Shown: positions 31,977 through 43,467, counted from the first letter of the stretch. The stretch: 64,000 bases of DNA from Denitratisoma sp. (GCA_032027165.1 JAVSMO010000001.1:2036058-2100057), one strand, 5' to 3'. A program made the numbers and translations. Notes: generated from the letters alone by a model not told the origin.

Positions 31977-33626
31977 ATGTTCGCCGACGCCTACACCGAG
32001 TTCACCGTCCTGCTGCTGACCGCCGCCGCCGTCGGCGCGCTCGGCGTGCGCCTGCGCCAGCCGCTGATCGTCGCCTACATCGTGGTCGGCATCGCCGTCG
32101 GTCCGTCGGCCCTCGGCTGGGTGACGGCGCGCGACCAGATCGACCTGCTGGCGCAGATCGGCGTCACCCTGCTGCTGTTCGTGGTCGGACTGAAGCTCGA
32201 CATGCACCTGGTGCGCAACCTCGGCAGCGTGGCGCTCGCCACCGGCCTTGGCCAGCTCCTGTTCACCATCGTCTTCGGCTACCTGATCGCGCTGGCCCTC
32301 GGCATGTCGGCCATGACGGCGCTCTACGTCGCCGTGGCGCTGACCTTCTCCAGCACCATCATCATCGTCAAGCTGCTCTCCGACAAGCGCGAGATCGACT
32401 CCCTGCACGGGCGCATCGCCATGGGCTTCCTCATCGTGCAGGACATCGCCGTGGTGGTGGCGATGATGGTGCTCGGCGCGCACCATGCCGGCGGCGGCGG
32501 CGGCTGGCTGGCGATCGCCGCCACCGTCGCCGTCAAGCTCGCCGTCGTGCTCGCCGTCATCGCCGCCCTGATGCGCTGGGTGCTGCCGCACCTGCTGCGC
32601 CGGATCGCCGGCTCGCCCGAGCTGCTGCTGCTCGCCGCCGTCGCCTGGGGCACGGCGCTCGCCACCGCCGGCGAGCTGTTCGGCTTCAGCAAGGAGGTCG
32701 GCGCCTTCCTCGCCGGCTTCTCGCTCGCCTCGACGCCCTACCGCGAGGCGATGAGCACGCGGCTCACCAGCCTGCGCGACTTCCTGCTGCTGTTCTTCTT
32801 CATCGACCTCGGCGCCAAGCTCGACCTCTCGGCGCTCGGCGGCGACCTCGGCCCGGCCGTCGTCCTCTCGCTGTTCGTGCTGATCGGCAACCCGCTCATC
32901 GTCATGGCCATCATGGGCTGGATGGGCTACCGCAAGCGCACCGGCTTTCTCGCCGGCCTCACCGTGGCGCAGATCAGCGAGTTCTCCATCGTTTTCGTCG
33001 CCATGGGCATCACCCTCGGCCACGTCGGCCAGGAGGCGCTCGGCCTGGTGACGCTGGTGGGCCTCGTCACCATCACGCTGTCGACCTACATGATCCTCTA
33101 CTCGCAGCCGCTCTACGCCCGGCTCAAGCCCTGGCTCGGCCGCTTCGAGCGGCGCGTGCCCTTCCGCGAGCTGGCGGTCGAGAAGAACGAGGCCGGCCCG
33201 GCCGGGGCGGACGTCATCGTCTTCGGCATGGGCCGCTACGGCAAGCACCTGGCGCAGCGGCTGGCGCGGCTGGAAACACGGGTGCTCGGGGTAGACTTCG
33301 ATCCGGAGACGGTGGCGCATTGCCGCCAGCGCGGCATGGCGATCCGCTTCGGCGACGCCGAGGACCCGACCTTTCCCGAGACGCTGCCGCTCGCCGGCAC
33401 GCGCTGGGTGGTGAGCACCCTGCCGCAGCTCGACGTGAACCTCGGCCTGCTCGACGCGCTGCGGCGCCACGGCTACGGCGGCCGCGTCGCCATGACCGCG
33501 CACGCGCCGGCGGACATCCTCCGGCTCGAGCACGCCGGCGCCGACCGCGTGCTGCAGCCCTTCGACGACGCCGCCGAGTTCGCCGCGCGCGCCATCGGCC
33601 AGGAACTGAATCCACAGGAGATCTGA
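31977..33626 (+). CDS. CPA2 (Kef/YbaL-type) cation:proton antiporter with TrkA-N domain
   Basis: 549 residues. About 12 helices carry CPA2 motifs (LLFVVGLKLDMHLVRNLG, ALTFSSTIIIVKLLSDK, HGRIAMGFLIVQDIAVVVAM, AFLAGFSLAS), where QD of FLIVQDIAV is the ion-binding pair of KefB/C-like proteins. From about residue 410 a RCK/TrkA-N NAD-binding domain follows (VIVFGMGRYGKHLAQRL ... VLGVDFDP), which gates such transporters. It would exchange K+ or Na+ for H+. GGGAGGGG lies before the ATG at 31977. The next gene, a tandem Usp, starts two bases later. Confidence 0.9.
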   Translation: MFADAYTEFTVLLLTAAAVGALGVRLRQPLIVAYIVVGIAVGPSALGWVTARDQIDLLAQIGVTLLLFVVGLKLDMHLVRNLGSVALATGLGQLLFTIVFGYLIALALGMSAMTALYVAVALTFSSTIIIVKLLSDKREIDSLHGRIAMGFLIVQDIAVVVAMMVLGAHHAGGGGGWLAIAATVAVKLAVVLAVIAALMRWVLPHLLRRIAGSPELLLLAAVAWGTALATAGELFGFSKEVGAFLAGFSLASTPYREAMSTRLTSLRDFLLLFFFIDLGAKLDLSALGGDLGPAVVLSLFVLIGNPLIVMAIMGWMGYRKRTGFLAGLTVAQISEFSIVFVAMGITLGHVGQEALGLVTLVGLVTITLSTYMILYSQPLYARLKPWLGRFERRVPFRELAVEKNEAGPAGADVIVFGMGRYGKHLAQRLARLETRVLGVDFDPETVAHCRQRGMAIRFGDAEDPTFPETLPLAGTRWVVSTLPQLDVNLGLLDALRRHGYGGRVAMTAHAPADILRLEHAGADRVLQPFDDAAEFAARAIGQELNPQEI

Positions 33627-33627
33627 C

Positions 33628-34539
33628 ATGGAAAAACCCGCACACATCCTGATCGCCACCGACCTCTCCTCCCACGCCGGCAAGGCCGAGACGCGCGCCG
33701 CCATGCTGGCGCAATCGCTCGGCGCGAAGAAGCTGGTCCTGATGCACGTCGTGCCGAGCCTGCCGCTCGAGGCACTGACCAACATCCTCGAGCGCACGCC
33801 GCTGGAGACCGAGCAGAAGCTGGTCGAGGCCGCCGGCGCCGAACTGAAGGAACGCGCGCGCCGCCTCGGCGAGAAATACGGCATCGCCACCGGCACGGCC
33901 GTGCGCATCGGCCGCCCGTATGTGGAGATCGCCGAGGAGGCCGAGGCGCTCGACGCCGAACTGGTGGTGGTCGGCGGCTACGGCGCGCACCTGGTGCGGG
34001 AGCTGTTCCTCGGCGCCACCGCCGAGAAGGTGCTGAGCAAGAGCCGGCGGCCGGTGCTGGTGGTCAAGCAGGAACCGCTCTCGCCCTACAAGCGCCTGCT
34101 GGTGCCGGTGGACTTCTCGCCCTCCTCGGCGCGCGCGCTCGAATGGGCGCAGGCGCTGGCCGGCGGCGCCGAGGTCACCGTCGCCCACGTGTACGAGGCG
34201 CCCTACGAGAGTACGCTGCGCTACGCCAGCGTCGAGGACAAGGTGCTCGAGGGCTACCGGGCCGCCGCGCGCCAGCAGGCGCAGGACGCCCTGCGCGCCT
34301 TCCTCGAACCGCGCCGCGCCGCCGGCACTGACTTTCTGCAGCGCATGCTGCACGGCCATCCCGCCGCCGGCATCCGCGAGCTGGCCGAGGAGATGCGGCC
34401 CGACCTGATCGTGATGGGCAAGCACGGCCAGAACGAACTCGAGGAGCTGCTGCTCGGCAGCGTCACCAAGCACGTGCTGTTCGAGACCCGCTGCGACATG
34501 CTGGTGGCACTGGATACGGCGCCGTCCCGCGGAGACTGA
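33628..34539 (+). CDS. Tandem-domain universal stress protein
   Basis: 303 residues made of two UspA domains. Domain 1 (about 1-145) ends with GGYGAHLVRELFLGATAEKVLSKSRRPVLVVK and domain 2 (about 150-300) with GKHGQNELEELLLGSVTKHVLF; both keep the G-2X-G-9X-G ATP-loop pattern, domain 2 most clearly. AGGAG precedes the ATG by six bases. It directly follows the antiporter gene, one base apart, so the two are co-translated; a regulatory role on that transporter is a reasonable guess. Confidence 0.9.
   Translation: MEKPAHILIATDLSSHAGKAETRAAMLAQSLGAKKLVLMHVVPSLPLEALTNILERTPLETEQKLVEAAGAELKERARRLGEKYGIATGTAVRIGRPYVEIAEEAEALDAELVVVGGYGAHLVRELFLGATAEKVLSKSRRPVLVVKQEPLSPYKRLLVPVDFSPSSARALEWAQALAGGAEVTVAHVYEAPYESTLRYASVEDKVLEGYRAAARQQAQDALRAFLEPRRAAGTDFLQRMLHGHPAAGIRELAEEMRPDLIVMGKHGQNELEELLLGSVTKHVLFETRCDMLVALDTAPSRGD
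34327..34335 (+). repeat. ACTGACTTT motif, copy 7
   Basis: Exact copy, plus strand, inside the tandem Usp gene, read as Thr-Asp-Phe. Confidence 0.75.
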
Positions 34540-34543
34540 CTTT
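34535..34543 (+). repeat. ACTGACTTT motif, copy 8
   Basis: Exact copy, plus strand, overlapping the TGA of the tandem Usp gene and lying in the convergent gap before the DUF697-like gene. Confidence 0.75.
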
Positions 34544-34546
34544 TTC

Positions 34547-34576
34547 CCGCAGGCGCGGCGACGCGCGCGCCTGCGG
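34547..34576. other. GC-rich hairpin in a convergent gap
   Basis: CCGCAGGCGCG and CGCGCCTGCGG form a perfect 11-pair stem with an eight-base loop between the tandem Usp and the convergent DUF697-like gene. No T tract follows on either strand, so it is not a classic intrinsic terminator, but it may stabilise 3' ends. Confidence 0.6.
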
Positions 34577-34587
34577 CGAAGCCGGCC

Positions 34588-35541
34588 CTACTGGCCGCGC
34601 ACCAGCGACATCACCTTCGCCATGTCGAGGCTGTCCGCCTGCTGCCGGATCTGCGGCAGGTATTCGGCCTGCATCCGCTTCGCCGGCTCGAGCAGGTTGC
34701 GGAAGGTCTCCTTCAGCAGCGCGCCGTCCATCTGGCGGCCGCCGGCGTAATAGCGCTTGGCGACGTGGCCGAGGGCGTAGGTGGTGGCGAACGAAAAGGC
34801 CATGCCGGTGGCGGCCCGGCCGATCTGCCTGCCGAGGCCGCCGGCGGCCTTGCCGAGCAGGCCGCCGAGCAGCTTGCGGCCGAACTGCTCGAGGTATTGC
34901 GAGGTCAGCCCGACGCCGAGCGTCGCCAGCAGTTCGCGGATGTGGCCCTGGTCGAGCTCGTAGCCGTGCGCCTTGCCGATGCGATAGACCATCTTCATCT
35001 GCAGCGGAATGACGGCCATCGAGGCCCAGGACTGCGGCAGCAGCTCGAGCGCGCCGTTGAGGATGGCGTAGTTGAGGATGCTGCGGTCAAGCTCGGCCTC
35101 GGGCACGTTCGGCGTTGCCGCCACCACCGGGCCGGCCGCCGCGGCCGGCGCGGCGGCCTCGGCCAGCTCCGCCATCGCCTCGCCCTGGCGGTCGAGGGGC
35201 GCGGTGACGCCGGCGTCGAGCCGCAGCGCCTGCGCCAGCCCGGCTAGGAAGCCGCGCTCGGCCTCCGTCGCGCGCCCGTCGGCGTCGCAGACGCAGACCG
35301 CCATCTCGTAGGCCAGCTGGCGGTGCCCGGGCTCGGCGAGGGCGGCGGCGGCCTCCTGCAGGCCGGCGCGCTTGAGCAGGACGTCGCGGTAGAGGCCGGC
35401 GACGTCGGGCGCGCCGGGCGCCGCGCCGAGCGATTCGGCCAGGCGGCGGATCTCCTCGCGCTCGCGTTCGTCGTTGGCGCCGTCGGCAAAGGCGGCAAGC
35501 AGGGCGATGGTGAGGACGGCTTTCTGCTGTTCCGGGTTCAT
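34588..35541 (-). CDS. TerB-like / DUF697-containing protein
   Basis: 317 residues from the ATG at 35541. Residues 1 to about 110 resemble a TerB-type helical domain (KAVLTIALLAAFADGANDEREREEIRRLAESLG, repeated acidic D/E pairs). From about 150 a DUF697-like region follows (AILNGALELLPQSWASMAVIPLQMKMVYRIGKAHGYEL), with Gly-rich amphipathic helices (LLGGLLGKAAGGLGRQIGRAATGMAF) that could insert into membranes. TerB domains occur in tellurite and stress proteins; no biochemical function is known for this combination. It is convergent with the Usp gene and divergent from the CvrA-type antiporter. A longer upstream frame exists but is not supported. Confidence 0.75.
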   Translation of the reverse strand: MNPEQQKAVLTIALLAAFADGANDEREREEIRRLAESLGAAPGAPDVAGLYRDVLLKRAGLQEAAAALAEPGHRQLAYEMAVCVCDADGRATEAERGFLAGLAQALRLDAGVTAPLDRQGEAMAELAEAAAPAAAAGPVVAATPNVPEAELDRSILNYAILNGALELLPQSWASMAVIPLQMKMVYRIGKAHGYELDQGHIRELLATLGVGLTSQYLEQFGRKLLGGLLGKAAGGLGRQIGRAATGMAFSFATTYALGHVAKRYYAGGRQMDGALLKETFRNLLEPAKRMQAEYLPQIRQQADSLDMAKVMSLVRGQ

Positions 35542-35703
35542 GCGGTTTGTCCTGTTGTCGAGTAGGGGAATCTGCGCGCTGCGCACAGGCGCGAACGTGG
35601 GACGCCGGCAGCGGCGGGCAAGTTCCCGGCCAGGGCGCAGGAAATCCCGTCCGCCCCGAAGCGCGCCGTGCTGCCGAGCGGACCCGGACGCCGTCCCGGC
35701 GGC

Positions 35704-35712
35704 ACTGACTTT
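35704..35712 (+). repeat. ACTGACTTT motif, copy 9
   Basis: Exact copy, plus strand, intergenic, 87 bases before the antiporter start. Flanks are CGGC and TGC. Confidence 0.75.
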
Positions 35713-35734
35713 TGCTTTCGGGGATAATCGCCGC

Positions 35735-35791
35735 ATGACGCCGCAACTCTTCATTGCCCGCCGCGACACGCTCGCGGCGCCGAGACGCTAG
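35735..35791 (+). CDS. Possible 18-residue leader peptide before the CvrA-type antiporter
   Basis: ATG at 35735 opens MTPQLFIARRDTLAAPRR and ends with TAG, whose last base is the first of the GTG start of the antiporter (TAGTG). The peptide resembles nothing known. Its abutting stop could provide translational coupling for the weak GTG start. Short frames like this arise by chance, so confidence is low. Confidence 0.3.
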   Translation: MTPQLFIARRDTLAAPRR

Positions 35792-37530
35792 TGCAGGCGG
35801 CGAACGAGCTGCTCTTCGTCGGCGCGCTGATCTTCGTCGCCGCCGTCCTCGTCAGCGCCTGGGCCTTCCGCGTCGGCGCCCCGCTGCTGCTGGTGTTCCT
35901 CGCCGTCGGCATGCTCGCCGGCGTGGACGGCCCGGGCGGCATCCGCTTCGACGACTTCCGCGCCACCTACATCGTCGGCAACATCGCCCTGGCGGTGATC
36001 CTTTTCGACGGCGGCCTGCGCACGCGCACCGCCAGCTTCGCCCTCGGCTTCCGGCCGGCCTTCTCGCTCGCCACGCTCGGCGTCGTCGTCACCGCCGCCA
36101 TCACCGGCGCCATCGCCGCCTGGGCGCTCGACCTGAGCCTCATGCAGGGCCTGCTGGTCGGCGCCATCGTCGGCTCGACCGACGCCGCCGCCGTCTTCTC
36201 GCTGCTGCGCAACCAGGGCATCGGCCTCAAGCGGCGGGTGTCGGCGGTGCTGGAGATCGAGTCCGGCAGCAACGACCCGATGGCGATCTTCCTCACCGTG
36301 GCGCTGGTGGCGCTGCTGGCGAGCGGCGAGGCGCCGTCGTGGCGGCTCGGCCTCCTCTTCGTCCAGCAGATGGGCCTCGGCCTGCTCGCCGGCTATGCCG
36401 GCGGCCGCCTGCTCGCCTGGGGCATCGACCGCATCCGCCTCGCCGAAGGCCTCTACCCGCTGCTCGCGCTGGCCGGCGGGCTGTTCGTCTTCGCCGCCAC
36501 CGCCTTCGCCGGCGGCAGCGGCTTCCTGGCGATCTACGTCGCCGGCATCGTCCTCGGCAACCGGCCGGTGCACGCCGCGCAGGACATCCTCAGCGTGCAC
36601 GACGGCCTCGCCTGGCTGGCGCAGATCGTGATGTTCCTCGTGCTCGGCCTTCTGGCGACGCCCACCGAGCTGATCGCGGTGGCGCCGGCGGCGCTGCTGG
36701 TGGCCGCCGGCATGATCTTCGTCGCGCGGCCGGTGGCGGTGTGGCTGTCGCTGCTGTTCTACCGCGCCCCGGCCGCGGAAAAGCTGTTCATCTCCTGGGT
36801 CGGCCTGCGCGGCGCCGTGCCGATCGTGCTGGCGCTGTTCCCGCTGATGGCCGGCATCGAGCACGCGCACCTCTACTTCGACGTCGCCTTCTTCGTCGTC
36901 CTCGTTTCGCTCGTCAGCCAGGGCTGGACCATCACGCCGCTGGCGCGGCGCCTCAAGCTGGAACTGCCGCCCGTCTTCGAGGCGCGCCAGCGCGTGGCGC
37001 TCGACATCGGCGGCGGCAAGGGCTTCGAACTGATCGGCTACGTCGTGCCGCCGGCCAGCCCCGCCGAAGGCCTCGCGCCGGACGTCCTGCCCCTGCAAGC
37101 CGACGAGCGTGTCGTCGCCGCCTTCCGCGCCAACGTGCTGCAGGACCCGGCCGCGCCGCTGCGCATCGCCGCCGGCGACGTGGTCTACCTGCTCGTGCAC
37201 AACGACAGCGTCGACCGCATCAGCGGCCTCTTCGCCGCCCGTCCGCTGCCCGCGCCGCTGGCGCAGCGCCGCTTCTTCGGCGACTTCACCCTCGACCCGG
37301 CCGCGCCGCTGGCCGAGGTCTGCGCCATATACGGCGTGACGCCGCCTGCGGAACTCGCCGGCCTCAGCCTGACCGAGGTCTTCGCCCGCCGCATCAAGGG
37401 CGTGCCCGTCGTCGGCGACCGTGTCGCCCTGGGCGACATCGAGCTGGTGGTGAAGGAGACCGAAGGCAAGGCGATCTCGAAGGTCGGCCTGGTCCTGCAC
37501 CGGACCGCGCCGCGCAACGCCGGGCATTGA
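35791..37530 (+). CDS. CvrA/NhaP2-type K+/H+ antiporter
   Basis: 579 residues. Twelve or so helices carry CPA1 motifs: LAVILFDGGLRTR, GAIVGSTDAAAVFSLLRNQG, LEIESGSNDPMAIFLTVALV (ND pair of the ion site), WVGLRGAVPIVLALFPL. The C-terminus from about 400 has a TrkA-C-like segment (FELIGYVVPPASPAEG, ALRIAAGDVVYLLVHND) and a CorC/HlyC-like end (VPVVGDRVALGDIELVVKE), exactly the layout of cell volume regulation protein A. The known family exchanges K+ (and Na+) for H+ under osmotic or alkaline stress. The GTG start at 35791 follows directly on a short upstream frame. Confidence 0.9.
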   Translation: MQAANELLFVGALIFVAAVLVSAWAFRVGAPLLLVFLAVGMLAGVDGPGGIRFDDFRATYIVGNIALAVILFDGGLRTRTASFALGFRPAFSLATLGVVVTAAITGAIAAWALDLSLMQGLLVGAIVGSTDAAAVFSLLRNQGIGLKRRVSAVLEIESGSNDPMAIFLTVALVALLASGEAPSWRLGLLFVQQMGLGLLAGYAGGRLLAWGIDRIRLAEGLYPLLALAGGLFVFAATAFAGGSGFLAIYVAGIVLGNRPVHAAQDILSVHDGLAWLAQIVMFLVLGLLATPTELIAVAPAALLVAAGMIFVARPVAVWLSLLFYRAPAAEKLFISWVGLRGAVPIVLALFPLMAGIEHAHLYFDVAFFVVLVSLVSQGWTITPLARRLKLELPPVFEARQRVALDIGGGKGFELIGYVVPPASPAEGLAPDVLPLQADERVVAAFRANVLQDPAAPLRIAAGDVVYLLVHNDSVDRISGLFAARPLPAPLAQRRFFGDFTLDPAAPLAEVCAIYGVTPPAELAGLSLTEVFARRIKGVPVVGDRVALGDIELVVKETEGKAISKVGLVLHRTAPRNAGH

Positions 37531-37547
37531 TCCGCCGTGCTGCAGGG

Positions 37548-37556
37548 ACTGACTTT
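37548..37556 (+). repeat. ACTGACTTT motif, copy 10
   Basis: Exact copy, plus strand, in the 47-base convergent gap between the antiporter and the DUF2062 gene. Flanks are AGGG and TTCC. Confidence 0.75.
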
Positions 37557-37577
37557 TTCCGCCAGCGTCCAGCCGCC

Positions 37578-38114
37578 TCACCTCCGCCCGCGGCGGCGCC
37601 AGTCCCACCACACCTTCAGCCGCCACAGCCAGGTGGCGAGCAGCCAGGCGGCGAGGCCGGCGGCGCTGGCCATGACCGCCATGCCGAGCAGCAGCGGCCG
37701 GCCGAGCGCGGCGATGCGGTCCCACCAATGGGCCGCCCAGCCGAGCGCGCCCGGCTCGCGCGGCGCGGCGGGCGCGGCATCCTGGCGCGGCGTCTCCTCG
37801 CCGAGGATCGCGCTGCCGATGCGGTAGGCGGCGTAGTAGAGCGGCGCATAGGTGACCGGGTTGCTGACCAGCGTGCTCGCCACGGCGGTGGGGATGTTGG
37901 CGCGCAGGACGATGGCGGCGGCGGCGGAGAGCGGGATCTGCGCGATGGGAATCAGCAGGCCGAAGAACACGCCGATGGCCACGCCGAGGGCGACGCCGCG
38001 GCGGGTCAGGCGCCACAGGCGCGGGTGCTGCATCGCCGGCGCCAGCCAGCGCAGCCAGCGGTTGGCGCGCAGGCGCTCGGGATCGGGCAGCAGGCGGCGC
38101 AGGGATTCGCGCAC
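37578..38114 (-). CDS. DUF2062 membrane protein
   Basis: 178 residues. An N-terminal amphipathic part (RESLRRLLPDPERLRANRWLRWLAP) precedes helices with GVALGVAIGVFFGLLIPIAQIPLSAAAAIVLRANIPTAVASTLVSNPVTYAPLYYAAYRIG, the DUF2062 core (GxxxGxFxGxxP and NPxT), and a last helix near the C-terminus. Function is unknown in the family. It is the last gene of a minus-strand set led by yccA, 17 bases after the P-type ATPase. Confidence 0.88.
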   Translation of the reverse strand: MRESLRRLLPDPERLRANRWLRWLAPAMQHPRLWRLTRRGVALGVAIGVFFGLLIPIAQIPLSAAAAIVLRANIPTAVASTLVSNPVTYAPLYYAAYRIGSAILGEETPRQDAAPAAPREPGALGWAAHWWDRIAALGRPLLLGMAVMASAAGLAAWLLATWLWRLKVWWDWRRRGRR

Positions 38115-38131
38115 GGCCGGGAATCCCGCCC

Positions 38132-40819
<2,688 letters not shown>

Positions 40820-40853
40820 GGCCTCACCTTTCTGCCCGTGGCGAGCGGCGGTG

Positions 40854-41732
40854 TCAGACGCCGCGCTGCAGCGCGGCGATGCGCTCCTCGAGCGGCGGAT
40901 GGGTCATGAACAGGCGCTTCAGCCCCGCCCCGGCGCCGCCGGAGATGCCGAAGGCGGCCATCTTGTCCGGCAGCGGCGCCGGCTCGTGGGCGGCGCGCAG
41001 GCGCTCGAGCGCGGCGATCATCTTGCCGCGCCCGGCCAGGCCGGCGGCGCCGGCGTCGGCGCGGAACTCGCGCTGGCGCGAGAACCAGAAGACGATGATG
41101 GAGGCGAGGATGCCGAGCACCATCTGCGCCACGATCAGCGTGACGAAATAGGCCGGGCCGTGGCCGCGCTCGGTCTTGAAGACGACGCGGTCGACGACGT
41201 GGCCGATCACCCGCGAGAGGAAGATGACGAAGGTGTTCACCACGCCCTGGATCAGCGCCAGCGTCACCATGTCGCCGTTGGCGACGTGGGAGACCTCGTG
41301 CGCCAGCACCGCCTCGGCCTCGCCGCGGTCCATGGCGCGCAGCAGCCCCGTCGACACCGCCACCAGCGCGTTGTTGCGGCTCATGCCGGTGGCGAAGGCG
41401 TTGACCTCGGGCGCCTCGTAGATCGCCACTTCGGGCATGCCGATGCCGGCAGCCTGAGCCTGACGCCGCACCGTCTCGACCAGCCAGCGCTCGACTTCCG
41501 AGGACGGCTGTTCGATGACGTGGGCGCCGACCATGCGCTTGGCGCTCCACTTCGACATGGCGAGCGAGATGAAGGCGCCGCCCATGCCGAAGACGGCGGC
41601 GAAGGCCAGCAGGCCGCCGAGGTTGAGCCCGCCGTCGGCCAGCACCGGCTCCAGCCCGAGCAGCTGGACGACGATGCTGAGGACGACCAGGATCGCGAAG
41701 TTGGTGGCGAGGAACAGGACGATGCGCTTCAT
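40854..41732 (-). CDS. htpX: Membrane metalloprotease HtpX
   Basis: 292 residues, the normal HtpX length. Two N-terminal helices ([44 protein letters not shown]) precede the peptidase M48 domain with zinc motif HEVSH at 145-149 and the third ligand Glu in [10 protein letters not shown]; two more helices lie between them. HtpX degrades misfolded inner-membrane proteins together with FtsH. It follows yccA by 26 bases; in E. coli YccA is an FtsH-interacting protein, so the pairing points to membrane protein quality control. Confidence 0.95.
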   Translation of the reverse strand: MKRIVLFLATNFAILVVLSIVVQLLGLEPVLADGGLNLGGLLAFAAVFGMGGAFISLAMSKWSAKRMVGAHVIEQPSSEVERWLVETVRRQAQAAGIGMPEVAIYEAPEVNAFATGMSRNNALVAVSTGLLRAMDRGEAEAVLAHEVSHVANGDMVTLALIQGVVNTFVIFLSRVIGHVVDRVVFKTERGHGPAYFVTLIVAQMVLGILASIIVFWFSRQREFRADAGAAGLAGRGKMIAALERLRAAHEPAPLPDKMAAFGISGGAGAGLKRLFMTHPPLEERIAALQRGV

Positions 41733-41758
41733 GGCGGCCTCCGCGGATTAGCGCGGCC

Positions 41759-42448
41759 TCACTCGTTGTTGGCGAAGCCCAGCAGCGAGAGCAGGCTCAC
41801 GAACAGATTGTAGATGGAAACGTAAAGGCCGACCGTGGCCATCACGTAGTTGGTCTCGCCGCCGTGGATGATCTGCGAGGTCTCGTACAGGATCAGGCCC
41901 GAGGCGAGCAGCATGAAGGCGGCGGAAACGGCCAGCGACAGGGCGGGCAGCTCGAAGAAGATCGCCGCCAGGCCGGCGAGGAAGGCGACCAGGATGCCGA
42001 CGGCGAGGAAGCCGCCCATGAAGCCGAAGTCCCTGCGGCTGACGACGGCGTAGGCGGAGAGGCCGAGGAACACCGCGCCGGTGCCGCCGAGCGCCAGCAT
42101 CACCGTCTCATGGCCATTGGGCATGGCGAGGTGGGCGCTGAGGATCGGGCCGAGGGTGTAGCCCATGAAACCGGTCAGGCCGAACACCGAGAGCACGCCC
42201 CAGCCGCTGTTGCGCAGCTTCGTCGTCAGGAACAGCAGGCCGAAGTAGCCGACCAGCGTCAGCACGATGCCGGGATGCGGCAGCTTCAGCGCCGCGGCGG
42301 CGCCGGCGGTGACGGCGGAAAACAGCAGCGTCATGGCCAGCAGCGCATAAGTGTTGCGCAGCACTTTGTGGGTGGCGAGCAGCGAAGGCGCCGTGCCGGC
42401 ATAGCGATCGGCCGGGATGGCGATGGCGGTGGGTCGTTCGGTTCTCAT
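41759..42448 (-). CDS. yccA: Bax inhibitor-1 / YccA family membrane protein
   Basis: 229 residues with seven helices. RNTYALLAMTLLFSAVTAGAAAAL, FMGYTLGPILSAHLAM and LILYETSQIIHGGETNYVMATVGLYVSIYNLFVSLLSLLG are characteristic of the BI-1/YccA/YbhL family; the last includes the conserved YDTxxI-type loop. YccA modulates FtsH in E. coli and BI-1 homologues leak Ca2+/H+, either of which would fit this surrounding. GAGGAATCCGCC precedes the ATG at 42448, so I reject a 17-residue upstream extension. It heads the set yccA-htpX-ATPase-DUF2062 and is divergent from nhaR. Confidence 0.92.
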   Translation of the reverse strand: MRTERPTAIAIPADRYAGTAPSLLATHKVLRNTYALLAMTLLFSAVTAGAAAALKLPHPGIVLTLVGYFGLLFLTTKLRNSGWGVLSVFGLTGFMGYTLGPILSAHLAMPNGHETVMLALGGTGAVFLGLSAYAVVSRRDFGFMGGFLAVGILVAFLAGLAAIFFELPALSLAVSAAFMLLASGLILYETSQIIHGGETNYVMATVGLYVSIYNLFVSLLSLLGFANNE

Positions 42449-42508
42449 GGCGGATTCCTCCTGTGTAAGAAACGCAGCCAGTTTACGTGCCGGCAACAAT
42501 CAAATAAA

Positions 42509-42528
42509 GTCGATTTTTATGTATCGAC
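42509..42528. promoter_or_regulatory. Inverted repeat, likely LysR-type operator for nhaR/yccA
   Basis: GTCGAT-N8-ATCGAC is a perfect 6-base inverted repeat in an AT-rich 116-base gap between divergent yccA and nhaR. Size and placement fit the LysR-family box from which such regulators control themselves and a divergent gene. Confidence 0.5.
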
Positions 42529-42564
42529 AGTTCGTTTTTACCGAAGTTTCAGGGGAGTCCTGCC

Positions 42565-43467
42565 ATGAACCTCAAGCATCTGTTTTATTTCTGGAAAACC
42601 GCCAAGGAAGGCGGCGTCATGCGGGCCGGAGAGGCGCTGCATGTGACGCCGCAGACCATCAGCGGCCAGATCGGCCTGCTGGAGGATAGCCTCGGCGTAG
42701 CGCTGTTCTCGCGCCAGGGCCGCGCGCTGGAGCTGACCGATGCCGGCCGGCTCGCATTCAGCTATGCCGACGAGATCTTCTCGCTCGGCGCCGAGCTCGA
42801 GCAGGCGATCCGCCATTACCCGAAGGGGCGCCCCGCCACCTTCCGCGTCGGCGTCTCCGACGCGCTGCCGAAGCTGCTGGCCTACCGCCTGCTCGAGCCG
42901 GCCGTCGCCGTCGGCGAGCCGCTGCGCATCGTCTGCCGCGAAGGCCGGCTCGAGCGCCTGCTCACCGAGCTGGCGGTGCACCGCCTCGACCTCGTCATCG
43001 CCGACACGCCGCTGCCGGCCACGCTCGACGTGCGCGCCTTCAACCACCGCCTGGCCGAGTCGGGCATGAGCTTCGTCGCCGCGCCGGCGCTGGCGGCGCG
43101 CTGCGCGAAAAAATTTCCCGACTGTCTGGCCGAGCTGCCGCTGCTGGTGCCGGGTGAGGATTCCTCGGCGCGGCTGAAGTTGATGCGCTGGCTGGAAAAG
43201 GCGCGCCTGCGGCCGAAGATCGTCGGCGAGTTCGACGACAGCGCGCTGATGACGGCCTTCGGCCAGGCCGGCGTCGGCGTCTTCCCGGTGCCCACGGTCG
43301 TCGAGGCGGAGATCGTCGCCGCCTACGGCGTGAGCCTGCTCGGCCGCAGCGCGGAGGCGCGCACCGAGTACTTCGCCATTTCCGCCGAGCGCCGCGTCAC
43401 CCATCCCTGCGTGCTGGCAATCGCCGCGTCGGCGCGCACGCGTTTCGTCGAGGAATCCCGGGGATGA
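42565..43467 (+). CDS. nhaR: LysR-family regulator NhaR
   Basis: 300 residues. The N-terminus NLKHLFYFWKTAKEGGVMRAGEALHVTPQTISGQIGLLE is the NhaR-type winged HTH (E. coli NhaR: HLYYFW...LTPQTITGQI), and SVGVALFSRQGRALELTDAG, GVSDALPKLLAYRLLEPA continue the likeness. NhaR senses Na+ and activates nhaA in E. coli. Here the gene 130 bases downstream is a proton antiporter of another family, so regulation of it is likely but inferred. AGGGGAG precedes the ATG by eight bases. A perfect inverted repeat lies upstream. Confidence 0.88.
   Translation: MNLKHLFYFWKTAKEGGVMRAGEALHVTPQTISGQIGLLEDSLGVALFSRQGRALELTDAGRLAFSYADEIFSLGAELEQAIRHYPKGRPATFRVGVSDALPKLLAYRLLEPAVAVGEPLRIVCREGRLERLLTELAVHRLDLVIADTPLPATLDVRAFNHRLAESGMSFVAAPALAARCAKKFPDCLAELPLLVPGEDSSARLKLMRWLEKARLRPKIVGEFDDSALMTAFGQAGVGVFPVPTVVEAEIVAAYGVSLLGRSAEARTEYFAISAERRVTHPCVLAIAASARTRFVEESRG

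Noticed and set aside
34547..34576. Hairpin in the convergent gap read as an intrinsic terminator.
   Set aside because: T run is on the wrong side of the stem for both genes.
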